Below are positions 37,234-45,820 of a stretch of 64,000 nt of DNA, piece by piece (the first letter of the stretch is position 1; each line of letters opens with the position of its first letter). Source of the DNA: Mycobacterium lepraemurium. GTDB taxonomy: Bacteria; Actinomycetota; Actinomycetes; Mycobacteriales; Mycobacteriaceae. The notes beneath the pieces were generated by a model. The model saw only the letters and a list, made by a program, of their open reading frames with translations, searched no databases and was not told where the DNA came from. The DNA is taken from positions 992,001 to 1,056,000 of the forward strand of contig CP021238.1 of NCBI GenBank assembly GCA_002291465.1, in the 5' to 3' direction. A program made the translations under genes and the position numbers.

Positions 37234-38700
37234 ATGACGAATGACCCGAGGTATTCGCCACCGCCGCAGCAGCCGGGATACCCGTCCGCGCCGAATCAGA
37301 CTGCGCCCGTCCCGAGCCACGCGGGCTCCTCAGGCTATGCCCAGGGGCAGCAGCAGCCCTACCACCAGCAATTCGACTGGCGCTATCGGTCGCAGCCCTC
37401 GCAAACCACCCAGTTCTGCTCGCCCTACGAGCCCTTCGGCAACGCCGGGCCGGGACGCGTCCCCGGCGGCACCGGCACCGGTCCGCTGCCCGGCATGCAT
37501 CCCGGGATGCCCGGCCCGGCGGAACCTCAAAAGCGTTCTCGCGCAGGGCTTTTTACGGTGGGAGCGGTCGCCATCGCGGTGGTGTCGGCCGGCATCGGCG
37601 GTGCCGCGGCAACGGCCGTCGAAATGGGCACCCACGCAACGGGCAGCGGCGGCGGGCGCATCGCCGGGGCGGCGCCCAGCGTCCTGGCGGCGAACATGCC
37701 GCCGGGCAGTGTTGAGCAGGTGGCGGCCAAGGTGGTGCCCAGCGTGGTGATGCTGGAGACCGATCTGGGTCGTCAGTCCGAGGAGGGCTCCGGCATCATC
37801 CTGTCGACCGACGGGCTGATCCTCACCAACAACCACGTCGTCGCGGCCGCGGCGGGACCGCCCAAGGGTCCCGCGGCGCCCCCGGTGGTCCCGCTGCCGC
37901 CCGGCGGCCCGGGCGGTGGACCCGGCGCCGGCACCCCGAAGACGACGGTCACCTTCTCCGACGGCCGCACCGCGCCGTTCACGGTGGTCGGTGCCGACCC
38001 CACCAGCGATATCGCCGTCATCCGGGTGCAGGGCATGTCCGGGCTCACCCCCATCTCGCTGGGGTCGTCGTCGGACCTGCGGGTCGGTCAGCCGGTGGTG
38101 GCGATCGGGTCGCCGCTGGGTCTGTCCGGCACGGTGACCACCGGGATCGTCAGCGCCCTGAACCGGCCGGTGTCCACCACCGGTGAGTCGGGCAACCAGA
38201 ACACCGTGCTGGACGCCATCCAGACCGACGCCGCGATCAACCCCGGCAACTCCGGGGGCGCGTTGGTCAACATGAACGGCCAACTGGTGGGCGTGAACTC
38301 GGCCATCGCCACGCTGGGCGCCGACTCGCCGGACGCGCAGAGCGGCTCAATCGGGCTGGGCTTCGCGATCCCGGTCGACCAGGCCAAGCGGATCGCCGAC
38401 GAGCTGATCGCCACCGGCAAGGCGTCGCACGCCTCGCTGGGCGTGCAGGTGACCAACGACAAGGGCACCCCGGGCGCCAAGGTCGTTGACGTGGTGTCGG
38501 GTGGTGCGGCCGCCAGCGCCGGCCTGCCCAAGAAAGTGGTCGTCACCAAGGTCGACGACCGCCCGATCAACAGCGCCGACGCGTTGGTCGCCGCCGTGCG
38601 GTCCAAAGCGCCGGGCGACAAGATCACGTTGACGTTTTCCGATCCCGCCGGCGGCGGCAGCCGGACTTTGCCGGTCACCCTGGGAAAGGCGGACCAGTAG
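37234..38700 (+). CDS. pepD: HtrA-like serine protease PepD
   Basis: This membrane-anchored, extracytoplasmic DegP/HtrA-type protease and chaperone belongs to the MprAB-SigE stress network. The 488 residues have a Pro/Gln/Gly-rich cytosolic N-terminus, one membrane helix (GLFTVGAVAIAVVSAGIGGA) near 105-125, and a trypsin-like domain with His in TNNHVVAA, Asp in TSDIAVIRV and Ser in INPGNSGGALVN. A C-terminal PDZ domain follows (VQVTNDKGTPGAKVVDVVSGG). A Pro/Gly insert (PPKGPAAPP region) interrupts the protease domain. It overlaps moaB2 by one base. The frame is intact. Confidence 0.95.
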   Translation: MTNDPRYSPPPQQPGYPSAPNQTAPVPSHAGSSGYAQGQQQPYHQQFDWRYRSQPSQTTQFCSPYEPFGNAGPGRVPGGTGTGPLPGMHPGMPGPAEPQKRSRAGLFTVGAVAIAVVSAGIGGAAATAVEMGTHATGSGGGRIAGAAPSVLAANMPPGSVEQVAAKVVPSVVMLETDLGRQSEEGSGIILSTDGLILTNNHVVAAAAGPPKGPAAPPVVPLPPGGPGGGPGAGTPKTTVTFSDGRTAPFTVVGADPTSDIAVIRVQGMSGLTPISLGSSSDLRVGQPVVAIGSPLGLSGTVTTGIVSALNRPVSTTGESGNQNTVLDAIQTDAAINPGNSGGALVNMNGQLVGVNSAIATLGADSPDAQSGSIGLGFAIPVDQAKRIADELIATGKASHASLGVQVTNDKGTPGAKVVDVVSGGAAASAGLPKKVVVTKVDDRPINSADALVAAVRSKAPGDKITLTFSDPAGGGSRTLPVTLGKADQ

Positions 38701-39257
38701 TGAGAGTGGACGAACCCTCGGCGGCAGGATTGTCCGAGCTCGGATATACGGTTGCACCCATGGAAACGGGTGCGGAGTTGGTAGTTGGCCGGGCACTGGT
38801 CGTGGTGGTCGACGATCGCACCGCCCACGGGGACGAGGACCACAGCGGGCCGCTGGTGACCGAGCTGCTCACCGAGGCGGGATTCGTCGTCGACGGTGTG
38901 GTCGCCGTCGCCGCCGACGAGGTCGAGATCCGCAACGCGCTCAACACCGCGGTGATCGGCGGGGTGGACCTGGTCGTCTCCGTCGGCGGGACGGGCGTCA
39001 CCCCGCGCGACGTCACCCCGGAGGCCACCCGGGAGATCCTCGATCGCGAAATCCTCGGCATCGCCGAGGCCATCCGCGGCTCGGGGCTGTCCGCCGGTAT
39101 CATCGACGCCGGCTTGTCACGCGGACTGGCCGGGGTGTCCGGCAGCACGCTGGTGGTCAACCTGGCCGGCTCCCGCTATGCGGTGCGCGACGGCATGGCG
39201 ACGCTGAATCCGTTGGCGGCCCAAATCATCGGGCAGCTGTCGAGCCTGGAGATCTAG
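38700..39257 (+). CDS. moaB2: MoaB2, molybdopterin-binding/adenylyltransferase-fold protein
   Basis: The protein is 185 residues in the MogA/MoaB fold. The core reads VVVVDDRTAHGDEDHSGP, the characteristic VSVGGTGVTPRDVTPEAT (TGGTG-type pterin loop) and LSRGLAGVSGSTLVVNLAGS. In pathway terms it would adenylylate molybdopterin, but a MoaB2 of M. tuberculosis has been linked instead to SigE/stress networks (PepD operon context). GTG 38700 overlaps the pepD TAG; an internal ATG at 38760 (METGAELVV) is an alternative. The frame is intact. Confidence 0.92.
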   Translation: MRVDEPSAAGLSELGYTVAPMETGAELVVGRALVVVVDDRTAHGDEDHSGPLVTELLTEAGFVVDGVVAVAADEVEIRNALNTAVIGGVDLVVSVGGTGVTPRDVTPEATREILDREILGIAEAIRGSGLSAGIIDAGLSRGLAGVSGSTLVVNLAGSRYAVRDGMATLNPLAAQIIGQLSSLEI

Positions 39258-39281
39258 ACCCGGCCGGCCCGGCGCCGGTCG

Positions 39282-39737
39282 TTACGACTCGGCCTCCGCG
39301 CGCGGCCCGTACTCCGGTGGCGGCGTGGTGCTCACGCTGCCGTGCTTGCCCGACGAATCGCCGTTGGTCTGCGCGAGCAGATCGCGGATCTCGGTGAGCA
39401 GAACCACCTGGGCGTCGTCGGCCGGCTCGACCTCGCCCCGCTTGCGCAGCGTCGTGTAGGGCAACACGACCAGGAAGTAGACCACCGCGGCGATGATCAC
39501 GAAGTTGATCGTGGCGGACAGCACGTTGTTCAGGTCGATGGTCTGCCCGCCGCCGATGCTGATCCGCAGGATGCCGATGTCGGACTTCTGGTTGACGCCG
39601 ATCCGGTTGATCAACGGCTTGATGATGCTGTCGGTGAATGTCGTGACCAATGCGGTGAACGCGGTACCGATGACCACCGCTGTGGACAGGTCGATGATGT
39701 TGCTCCGCGAGAGAAACTCCTTGAACCCTTTGAGCAT
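39282..39737 (-). CDS. mscL: Large-conductance mechanosensitive channel MscL
   Basis: This is a pentameric inner-membrane channel that opens under membrane tension on hypo-osmotic shock. The 151 residues, the same length as the crystallised M. tuberculosis protein, begin [31 protein letters not shown] (amphipathic helix plus TM1). A periplasmic loop has [17 protein letters not shown]2 reads [15 protein letters not shown], and the cytosolic helix LLTEIRDLL ends with a charged tail. It converges with moaB2. The M. tuberculosis genes Rv0986-Rv0989 that follow in H37Rv are absent. The frame is intact. Confidence 0.96.
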   Translation of the reverse strand: MLKGFKEFLSRSNIIDLSTAVVIGTAFTALVTTFTDSIIKPLINRIGVNQKSDIGILRISIGGGQTIDLNNVLSATINFVIIAAVVYFLVVLPYTTLRKRGEVEPADDAQVVLLTEIRDLLAQTNGDSSGKHGSVSTTPPPEYGPRAEAES

Positions 39738-39805
39738 TGGCGATGGCCTTTCTGGGACTGGACAGAGTTTGCTGTCGGCCAGGTGAATCCCCCGCGGACA
39801 GGCGC

Positions 39806-40282
39806 TCAGTGCAGGGTGAGTGTCACCGTCTGGCCGAGCGCCGCGCCTGCCACCGTGTTCGCCACCCCAGCCGGTAGCGCAACCAACACTACGCGGTCAG
39901 CGCCGGCGGCCTGAATCTTTTCCCGGGGCGACACCAGCACCACGACGGCGTCGGTGGCCAGCACCTTGGGCGCGGCGTGCGTTGTCTCCGCCGCGGTGTT
40001 GGCCGGCGCGGTCAGCACGTCGACCACGTCCCCGGACTGCACCAGGTCGATCAGCGCGCCGTCCGCCGGGTGCAGCGGCACGATGCGCGCGCCCGGTGCA
40101 GCCTTGGACCCGACGGCCGCCTCGGCCAGTCGACTGCCCGGCAGCCGCACGTCGGTGAGCACCTCGCCGCGCCACGCCGGGCCGGCCAGTGTGGAACCCA
40201 GCACCGCGCCAATCTCGGCGGGTGATTCCTCGGGAACCGTTGCGGCCAAACGCTTTTCGAGTCGGACATCGGCTGCGGTCAA
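39806..40282 (-). pseudogene. SAF-domain protein (Rv0990c-like) lacking its N-terminal anchor
   Basis: The readable part ([67 protein letters not shown]) is an SAF domain as in CpaB/RcpC or FlgA-like secreted proteins. The related M. tuberculosis protein has about 218 residues. Here the frame begins at the ruc stop (40328), and the only start codon before the domain is TTG 40282, so about 50-60 N-terminal residues with a membrane helix are missing. A deletion between ruc and this gene is the likely cause. In M. tuberculosis this gene pair is heat-shock and HrcA regulated. It could still be made as a truncated cytosolic protein. Confidence 0.6.
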
Positions 40283-40327
40283 CGCGGCGCCCGGGTCGGC
40301 GCTCGGCGGCGCCGCTGTGGATAACCG

Positions 40328-40654
40328 TCAGCCGGCCGCGGCGGCGGCCGGCGCGGGGCTGCTGGCGGCCTTCTCGCCCGAGCCGGACTTGGCGCTCGAG
40401 CCGGAGCTGTCACTCGTCGACGAGCTCGAGTCGCTCGACGAGGAGCCGTTGGTCGACCCCGCGGGCTTCTTGCCGGACTCCCGGCTATCGGTGCGATAGA
40501 AGCCGCTGCCCTTGAACACCACGCCGACGGAGTTGAAGCGCTTGCGCAGCCGCCCGGAGCAGTGCTTGCACGTGGTCAGCGCGTCGTCGGTGAAGGCCTG
40601 CACGATGTCGAAGCGATCGTCGCACTCGGTGCACTGATAGCTGTAAGTCGGCAC
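40328..40654 (-). CDS. ruc: Redox-regulated chaperone Ruc (FmdB-type zinc ribbon, Rv0991c-like)
   Basis: The 110 residues begin MPTYSYQCTECDDRFDIVQAF; two CxxC motifs (CTEC and CKHC) bind zinc. KRFNSVGVVFKGSGFYRTDSR follows, then a disordered Ser/Ala/Lys-rich tail. In M. tuberculosis the ortholog is a heat-induced chaperone activated by cysteine oxidation that works with the Hsp70 system. A CIRCE element lies just upstream, which agrees. The truncated SAF gene follows directly in the same direction. The frame is intact. Confidence 0.9.
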   Translation of the reverse strand: MPTYSYQCTECDDRFDIVQAFTDDALTTCKHCSGRLRKRFNSVGVVFKGSGFYRTDSRESGKKPAGSTNGSSSSDSSSSTSDSSGSSAKSGSGEKAASSPAPAAAAAG

Positions 40655-40682
40655 GTAAACCTCCGGATGGTTGCAAACCTTG

Positions 40683-40709
40683 TTAGCACTCTAGCGTGTT
40701 AAGTGCTAG
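40683..40709 (-). promoter_or_regulatory. CIRCE element (HrcA operator) upstream of ruc
   Basis: TTAGCACTC-N9-AAGTGCTAG matches the CIRCE consensus TTAGCACTC-N9-GAGTGCTAA at 16 of 18 arm positions. It lies 28 bp upstream of the leftward ruc start (40654). HrcA control of this gene is known in M. tuberculosis. Confidence 0.85.
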
Positions 40710-40751
40710 AACCGCCAGGTGACGCGTCTCATTCCCGAGACGACAGAGACG

Positions 40752-41342
40752 TCAGCGGGCGCGGAGGGTGACCAACCCGCGCTGCGGCGTCAGCGCGTGG
40801 GTCATCGGGACGTCGCGCGGCTCGGCCGGTAGCTCGTCGAGCAGTTCCGCGTCGCGCACCAGCGCGACCAGCCGCGCCCGCGGATCGCGGTCGCCCAGCG
40901 AGCGGTCGTAGAACCCCCGGCCCCGGCCCAGGCGCACCCCGCGGCGGTCCACGGCCAGCGCCGGCACCAGCACCAGGGCCGCGTCGGCCAGCGCCGATGC
41001 GGGCAGCCACGGCTGCGTCGGTTCGAGCAGTCCCCACCGCCCGGTGGTCAGGGTGCCGGGCCGGTATTCGCCCCAGCACAGCGGCAGCGGGATGTCGTCG
41101 GCGGCGGTGCGGGCAACCGGCAGCAGCACCCGCCCGGCCCGCCGCAGCAACATGTCCAGCATGTCGACGGACCCCGGCTCGGCGCCCACCGGCACGTAGG
41201 CGCACACGGTGCTGCCCCTGGTCACCATGAACTCCAGCTGTTCGCGCAGCATCCGTGCCTCAGCGGCGCGAACGTCGTCGGCAACGCGGCGCCGGTCGGC
41301 GAGCAGCCGTTCGCGCAGGGCGGCCTTGCCGGTGGTGGCCAT
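40752..41342 (-). CDS. 5-formyltetrahydrofolate cyclo-ligase
   Basis: This enzyme converts 5-formyl-THF to 5,10-methenyl-THF with ATP (folate recycling). The 196 residues begin MATTGKAALRERLLADRR. The Arg/Lys-rich N-terminus, WGLLEPTQPW and the signature LVPALAVDRRGVRLGRGRGFYDR near residue 135 (nucleotide and Mg site) are complete. The ATG 41342 matches the length of Rv0992c. It is divergent from galU with 76 bp between. The frame is intact. Confidence 0.9.
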   Translation of the reverse strand: MATTGKAALRERLLADRRRVADDVRAAEARMLREQLEFMVTRGSTVCAYVPVGAEPGSVDMLDMLLRRAGRVLLPVARTAADDIPLPLCWGEYRPGTLTTGRWGLLEPTQPWLPASALADAALVLVPALAVDRRGVRLGRGRGFYDRSLGDRDPRARLVALVRDAELLDELPAEPRDVPMTHALTPQRGLVTLRAR

Positions 41343-41418
41343 GGGTAAACCATGACAGCCTGGTCTTCGCCTGCGCCACATCCACTCGGCAAAGTCGATG
41401 CGGGTTATCGTGTGAACG

Positions 41419-42327
41419 ATGTCATGCCCAAACGTGGTGGTGCCACGCACGGCGATTGTGCCCGCCGCCGGCCTCGGTACCCGATTCCTGCCCGCGACCA
41501 AGACGGTCCCCAAAGAGCTGCTGCCCGTGGTCGATACCCCCGGGATCGAGCTCGTCGCTGCCGAGGCGGCCGAGGCCGGCGCCGAACGCCTGGTTATCGT
41601 CACCTCGGAGGGCAAGGACGGTGTCGTCGCGCACTTCGTCGAGGACCTGGTGCTGGAGAGCACGCTGGAGGAGCGCGGCAAAACCGCGATGCTGGACAAG
41701 GTTCGGCGGGCGCCACGGCTGATCAAGGTCGAGTCGGTGGTGCAGAGCGAGCCGCTGGGACTGGGCCACGCGATCGGGTGTGTGGAACCGCGGCTGGCCG
41801 ACGACGAGGATGCGGTCGCGGTGCTGCTGCCCGACGACCTGGTGCTGCCGACCGGTGTGCTGGGGATCATGTCGAAGGTGCGGGCGCACTACGGCGGCAC
41901 GGTGTTGTGCGCCATCGAGGTGACGCCCGAGGAGATCAGTGCCTACGGCGTCTTCGACGTCGAGCCGGTGCCCGACGACGATCCGGACGTGCTGCGGGTC
42001 AAGGGCATGGTCGAGAAGCCGAAGGCCGAGGACGCGCCGTCGATGTTCGCCGCGGCGGGCCGCTACGTGCTCGACCGCGCCATCTTCGACGCGTTGCGCC
42101 GCATCGACCGCGGCGCCGGCGGCGAGGTCCAGCTGACCGACGGGATCGCGCTGCTTATTTCCGAGGGGCACCCGGTGCATGTGGTCGTGCACCGCGGATC
42201 TCGACACGACTTGGGAAATCCTGGCGGCTACCTCAAGGCTGCGGTTGACTTTGCATTGGACCGTGACGACTACGGCCCGGACTTGCGGCAGTGGTTGGTG
42301 GTGCGGTTAGGCCTGTCCGAGCAGTAA
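41419..42327 (+). CDS. galU: UTP-glucose-1-phosphate uridylyltransferase
   Basis: This makes UDP-glucose for glycans, trehalose and galactan precursors. The 302 residues contain the nucleotide loop IVPAAGLGTRFLPATKTVPKE, QSEPLGLGHAIG, LLPDDLVL, SAYGVFDVE, VKGMVEKPK, and the C-terminal HRGSRHDLGNPGGYLKA. The start MSCPNVVVPRT at ATG 41419 agrees with M. tuberculosis. moeA1 follows after 127 bp. The frame is intact. Confidence 0.95.
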   Translation: MSCPNVVVPRTAIVPAAGLGTRFLPATKTVPKELLPVVDTPGIELVAAEAAEAGAERLVIVTSEGKDGVVAHFVEDLVLESTLEERGKTAMLDKVRRAPRLIKVESVVQSEPLGLGHAIGCVEPRLADDEDAVAVLLPDDLVLPTGVLGIMSKVRAHYGGTVLCAIEVTPEEISAYGVFDVEPVPDDDPDVLRVKGMVEKPKAEDAPSMFAAAGRYVLDRAIFDALRRIDRGAGGEVQLTDGIALLISEGHPVHVVVHRGSRHDLGNPGGYLKAAVDFALDRDDYGPDLRQWLVVRLGLSEQ

Positions 42328-42454
42328 CCGGGCCGGCAGGCGACGGCGGGTCGGTGCAACACCAAGCGGTGCTGGGCGGGGATGCCCCGCCCGTGCAGTG
42401 GGCGGGTTGTGCGCCACGCGGCGCCCGCCGGATTTGAGGGCAGAGAGGCGCGCT

Positions 42455-43741
42455 GTGCGTTCGGTGGAAGAGCAGCAGGCCCGGATCACGGCTGCCGCGG
42501 CGGCGCCGCGACCGATACGTGTGGCGATCGCCGAGGCGCAGGGCCTGATGTGCGCCGAGGAAGTGGTCACCGAACGCCCGATGCCCGGTTTCGATCAGGC
42601 CGCGATCGACGGCTACGCGGTGCGCAGCGTCGACGTGCTCGGCGTCGGCGAGGTGGGCGCCGAGGGCCTGCCCGCGCCGCTCGACGACTCGGTCGACGAC
42701 GCGCGCGACGGGCTGGTGCTGCCGGTGATGGGAACCGTCGAGGCAGGGTCACGCACCCCCAGCCGGTTGCAGCCGCGGCAGGCCGTCCAGGTGCAAACCG
42801 GCGCCCCGCTGCCCACGCTGGCCGACGCGGTGCTGCCGCTGGGGTGGACCGACGGCGGGACGCAGCGGGTGCGGATCTACCGGGGCGCGCCCTCGGGCGC
42901 CTACGTGCGCCGAGCTGGCGACGACGTCCAGCCCGGCGACGTCGCGGTGCGCGCCGGAGCGGTGATCGGGGCGGCCCAGGTCGGGCTGCTGGCCGCGGTC
43001 GGCCGCGAGCGGGTGCTGGTGCATCCGCGGCCGCGGGTGACGATCATGGCGCTGGGCGGAGAACTGGTCGACATCTCGCGCACCCCGGGAAACGGGCAGG
43101 TCTACGACGTCAACTCCTATGCGGTGGCGGCGGCGGCCCGCGACGCCGGGGCGGAGGTCAACCGGATCGGGATCGTCGGCGGTGGCCCCAGGGAGCTGCG
43201 CGACATCGTCGAGGGCCAGATCAACCGCGCCGAGGTGATCGTGATCGCCGGCGCGGTCGGTGGCGCCGCGGCCGAAGCGGCGCGCCAAGTGCTGTCCGAG
43301 CTCGGGGAGATCGAGGTTGTCCGGGTCGCCATGCATCCGGGCTCCATCCAGGGTTTTGGGCAGCTGGGCCGCGAGGGCGTTCCGACCTTCCTGTTGCCCG
43401 CCAATCCGGTGAGCGCGCTGGTGGTGTTCGAGGTGATGGTCCGCCCGCTGATCCGGTTGTCGCTGGGCAAGCGCCAGCCGATGCGCCGCATCGTGCAGGC
43501 CCGCACGCTGTCGCCCATCACGTCGGTGGCCGGGCGCAAGGGCTATCTGCGCGGGCAGCTCATGCGCGATCAGGACAGCGGCGAGTATCTGGTGCAGGCG
43601 CTGGGCGGCGCCCCGGGCGCGTCGTCGCACCTGCTGGCCACCCTCGCCGAAGCCAACTGCCTGGTGGTGGTGCCCAGCGGGGCCGAGCAGATCCGCACCG
43701 GCGAGATCGTCGACGTCGCCTTCTTGGCTCAGCGCGGCTGA
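42455..43741 (+). CDS. moeA1: MoeA1, gephyrin-like protein (probable Glp of the divisome)
   Basis: The 428 residues in the MoeA fold begin MRSVEEQQARITAAA at GTG 42455. The substrate-region motif PGFDQAAIDGYAV is kept. The key catalytic loops differ from E. coli MoeA: TGDEL is LGGEL, SSGGVSVG is IAGAVGGA, KPGKP is HPGSI, and LPGNPVS is LPANPVS. In corynebacteria a similar MoeA-like protein (Glp) binds FtsZ and a membrane receptor GlpR encoded nearby; the GlpR-like gene lies two genes downstream here. A cell-division role is therefore at least as likely as molybdenum insertion. The frame is intact. Confidence 0.9.
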   Translation: MRSVEEQQARITAAAAAPRPIRVAIAEAQGLMCAEEVVTERPMPGFDQAAIDGYAVRSVDVLGVGEVGAEGLPAPLDDSVDDARDGLVLPVMGTVEAGSRTPSRLQPRQAVQVQTGAPLPTLADAVLPLGWTDGGTQRVRIYRGAPSGAYVRRAGDDVQPGDVAVRAGAVIGAAQVGLLAAVGRERVLVHPRPRVTIMALGGELVDISRTPGNGQVYDVNSYAVAAAARDAGAEVNRIGIVGGGPRELRDIVEGQINRAEVIVIAGAVGGAAAEAARQVLSELGEIEVVRVAMHPGSIQGFGQLGREGVPTFLLPANPVSALVVFEVMVRPLIRLSLGKRQPMRRIVQARTLSPITSVAGRKGYLRGQLMRDQDSGEYLVQALGGAPGASSHLLATLAEANCLVVVPSGAEQIRTGEIVDVAFLAQRG

Positions 43742-43803
43742 GCGGAACGACTGCACACATCTTGAACCTGTTACGCAACAATTCCCGTCATCCCGGTTGG
43801 CCG

Positions 43804-44415
43804 ATGAGTGTCGGCCCGCTGCGGGTGCCGGCCGGGGTGGTCCGGTTGCGGGCGGTCCGGCTGCGCGACGGCGCGCAGTGGAGCCGGATCCGGCTGGCCG
43901 ATCGGGCGCATCTGGAACCGTGGGAGCCCAGCGCCGAGGGCGATTGGACGACCCGGCATGCGGTGGCCGCCTGGCCGGCGCTGTGCTCGGGCCTGCGCGC
44001 CGAGGCGCGCCAGGGCCGGATGCTGCCCTACGTCATCGAGCTCGACGGGCGCTTCTGCGGCCAGCTGACCATCGGCAACGTCACTCACGGGGCGTTGCGG
44101 TCGGCGTGGATCGGCTACTGGGTACCGCGCTCGGCCACCGGCGGCGGGGTGGCCACCGCGGCCCTGGCGCTGGGTCTCGACCACTGCTTCGGCCCGGTCA
44201 TGTTGCATCGGGTGGAGGCCACCGTGCGTCCGGAGAACGCCGCGAGCCGGGCCGTGCTGGCCAAAGTCGGGTTCCGCCAGGAGGGCCTGTTGCAGCGCTA
44301 CCTCGAGGTCGACAAGGCCTGGCGGGACCATCTGTTGATGGCGATCACGGTCGAGGAGGTCAGCGGATCGGTGGCGTCGACGCTGGTCCGCGCCGGTAAC
44401 GCGAGCTGGGTGTGA
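43804..44415 (+). CDS. rimJ: RimJ-type ribosomal-protein N-acetyltransferase (GNAT)
   Basis: This GNAT acetyltransferase of 203 residues starts MSVGPLRVPAGVVRLRAVRL at ATG 43804. GNAT motifs: WIGYWVPRSATGGGVATAALAL (acetyl-CoA loop, in the order expected) and VEATVRPENAASRAVLAKVGF. In E. coli RimJ acetylates ribosomal protein S5; the target in mycobacteria is not shown. It sits between moeA1 and the GlpR-like gene as in M. tuberculosis. The frame is intact. Confidence 0.9.
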   Translation: MSVGPLRVPAGVVRLRAVRLRDGAQWSRIRLADRAHLEPWEPSAEGDWTTRHAVAAWPALCSGLRAEARQGRMLPYVIELDGRFCGQLTIGNVTHGALRSAWIGYWVPRSATGGGVATAALALGLDHCFGPVMLHRVEATVRPENAASRAVLAKVGFRQEGLLQRYLEVDKAWRDHLLMAITVEEVSGSVASTLVRAGNASWV

Positions 44416-44525
44416 CCGCCGTGGCCCAGTAGGACGGCGTTACGGCGACGCGCCGGTGGCGGCCGAAAACGTTGCCCATCTGGGACTAGCGCGACACGAG
44501 TGACTAGTGGTGCTTGTGAGAGGCA

Positions 44526-44543
44526 AATTACAGGTGTGTAATT
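44526..44543. promoter_or_regulatory. AATTACA-N4-TGTAATT inverted repeat
   Basis: This perfect 7-bp inverted repeat with a four-base spacer lies 78 bp upstream of the GlpR-like gene in an otherwise GC-rich leader. It is a candidate operator; no regulator is suggested. Confidence 0.35.
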
Positions 44544-44620
44544 GTCCTGGTCATCACGACCCGGCCGCGTTGGCCACCGATGGGCTTCGCGGGGATGGGA
44601 ACCGAAGAGAGCAGGTCATC

Positions 44621-45676
44621 ATGCCAAGCATCCCGCAGTCGTTGTTGTGGATATCGCTCGTGGTGCTGTGGCTGTTCGTCTTGGTGCCGATGCTGGTCAG
44701 CAAACGCGACGCGGTGCGCCGCACCAGCGACGTGGCGCTGGCGACCCGAGTCCTCAACGGCGGGGCCAACTCTCGGTTGGTCAAGCGCGGCGGGCCGGCC
44801 GCCGGGCACCGCAGCGATCCCCACTGGACCCGACCGGAAGACTGCGACGCCGACCTCGACGAGGAGCACGATGTCGCCGCGGACGAGCGCGGTGACCAGG
44901 ATGACGACGCCGACACCGACGAGCTGAGCCGCCGGCGGCCGGTGGTGATGAGAATGGCCACCGCTGAACCCGCCGAACCCGCCGAGCCCGACTACCTCGA
45001 CGTCGACGTTGTCGAGGATTCCGCCGCACTTCCGGTGGGCGCCAGCGATTCCGCGGCCGAGGACAGTGGCGAGCAGCCGGCCGAGGACGACGACGTCGAC
45101 ACCGAGGCGGTCGTCAAGGGCGGCGACGAGCAGGACGGCTACGAGTACGTCAACGACTCGTCCGGCCTGGAGGAGCCTGCCGCCGAGGGCGACGAGGCCG
45201 ACGACGAGGCGCCGGCGCCGATGCCGCGCAACGCCTCGCGGCGGCGCCGGTTCGACACCAAGACCGCCGCCGCGGTCAGCGCCCGCAAATACGCCTTCCG
45301 CAAGCGGGTGCTGATGGCGATGGCGGTCGTGTTGGTCGGCTCGGCCACCGCGGCGTTCAAGATCTCGCCGACGGCGTGGTGGGTGTGCGGCGCCGCGACC
45401 ACCGTGACCCTGCTCTACCTGGGCTATCTGCGCCGCCAGACACGCATCGAGGAGAAGGTGCGCCGGCGCCGCATGCAGCGGATGGCGCGGGCGCGCCTCG
45501 GCGTCGAGAACGCCTACGACCGCGACTACGACGTGGTGCCGTCGCGGCTGCGGCGCCCGGGCGCGGTGGTGCTCGAGATCGACGACGAGGATCCGATCTT
45601 CGAGCACCTGGAGTACGCGATGCCGATGCGGACGTTCGGTTGGCCCAGGGACTTGCCGCGTGCCGTCGGCGAATAG
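44621..45676 (+). CDS. GlpR/SepX-like divisome membrane protein (Rv0996-like)
   Basis: The 351 residues start MPSIPQSLLWISLVVLWLFVLVPMLV, a single N-terminal membrane helix. A long, highly acidic Asp/Glu-rich segment follows, then two more hydrophobic helices (VLMAMAVVLVGSATAAF and WWVCGAATTVTLLYLGYL) near 230-275 and a basic C-terminal part (RRRRMQRMARARLGVENAYDRDYDVVPSRLRRPG). This layout matches the actinobacterial GlpR/SepX proteins, membrane partners of the gephyrin-like Glp. The ATG 44621 matches the M. tuberculosis start. tRNA-Ala follows by 52 bp. The frame is intact. Confidence 0.82.
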   Translation: MPSIPQSLLWISLVVLWLFVLVPMLVSKRDAVRRTSDVALATRVLNGGANSRLVKRGGPAAGHRSDPHWTRPEDCDADLDEEHDVAADERGDQDDDADTDELSRRRPVVMRMATAEPAEPAEPDYLDVDVVEDSAALPVGASDSAAEDSGEQPAEDDDVDTEAVVKGGDEQDGYEYVNDSSGLEEPAAEGDEADDEAPAPMPRNASRRRRFDTKTAAAVSARKYAFRKRVLMAMAVVLVGSATAAFKISPTAWWVCGAATTVTLLYLGYLRRQTRIEEKVRRRRMQRMARARLGVENAYDRDYDVVPSRLRRPGAVVLEIDDEDPIFEHLEYAMPMRTFGWPRDLPRAVGE

Positions 45677-45728
45677 TGCTCGCGGTTTCGGCAGTTGCTG
45701 CCGCGGCTGGTAGCCTGCTTAGCGATCA

Positions 45729-45801
45729 GGGGCTATGGCGCAGTTGGTAGCGCGACTCGTTCGCATCGAGTAGGTCAGGGGTTCGAATCCCCTTAGCTCC
45801 A
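45729..45801 (+). tRNA. alaU: tRNA-Ala, anticodon CGC
   Basis: The cloverleaf is complete. The acceptor GGGGCTA pairs with TAGCTCC plus discriminator A, the D arm is GCGC...GCGC, the anticodon stem is ACTCG/CGAGT with loop TTCGCAT (anticodon CGC), and the T arm is AGGGG/CCCCT around TTCGAAT. CCA is not encoded. It reads GCG codons. Its 3' half forms one side of a 41-bp direct repeat that bounds an island. Confidence 0.95.
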
Positions 45802-45820
45802 CAGAGTTTGAGCAGGTCAG
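45780..45820 (+). repeat. attL-like repeat: tRNA-Ala 3' end plus flank
   Basis: The 41 bp GGTTCGAATC...GAGCAGGTCAG cover the T arm and acceptor of tRNA-Ala and 19 bp beyond. They recur at 48245-48285 with 37 of 41 identities in the same orientation. Integration by recombination at a tRNA 3' end leaves just this trace. Confidence 0.8.

Noticed and set aside
45719..45820. C-terminal 30 or so residues of the hydrolase frame as real protein
   Set aside because: They are the translation of antisense tRNA-Ala, a common false extension.
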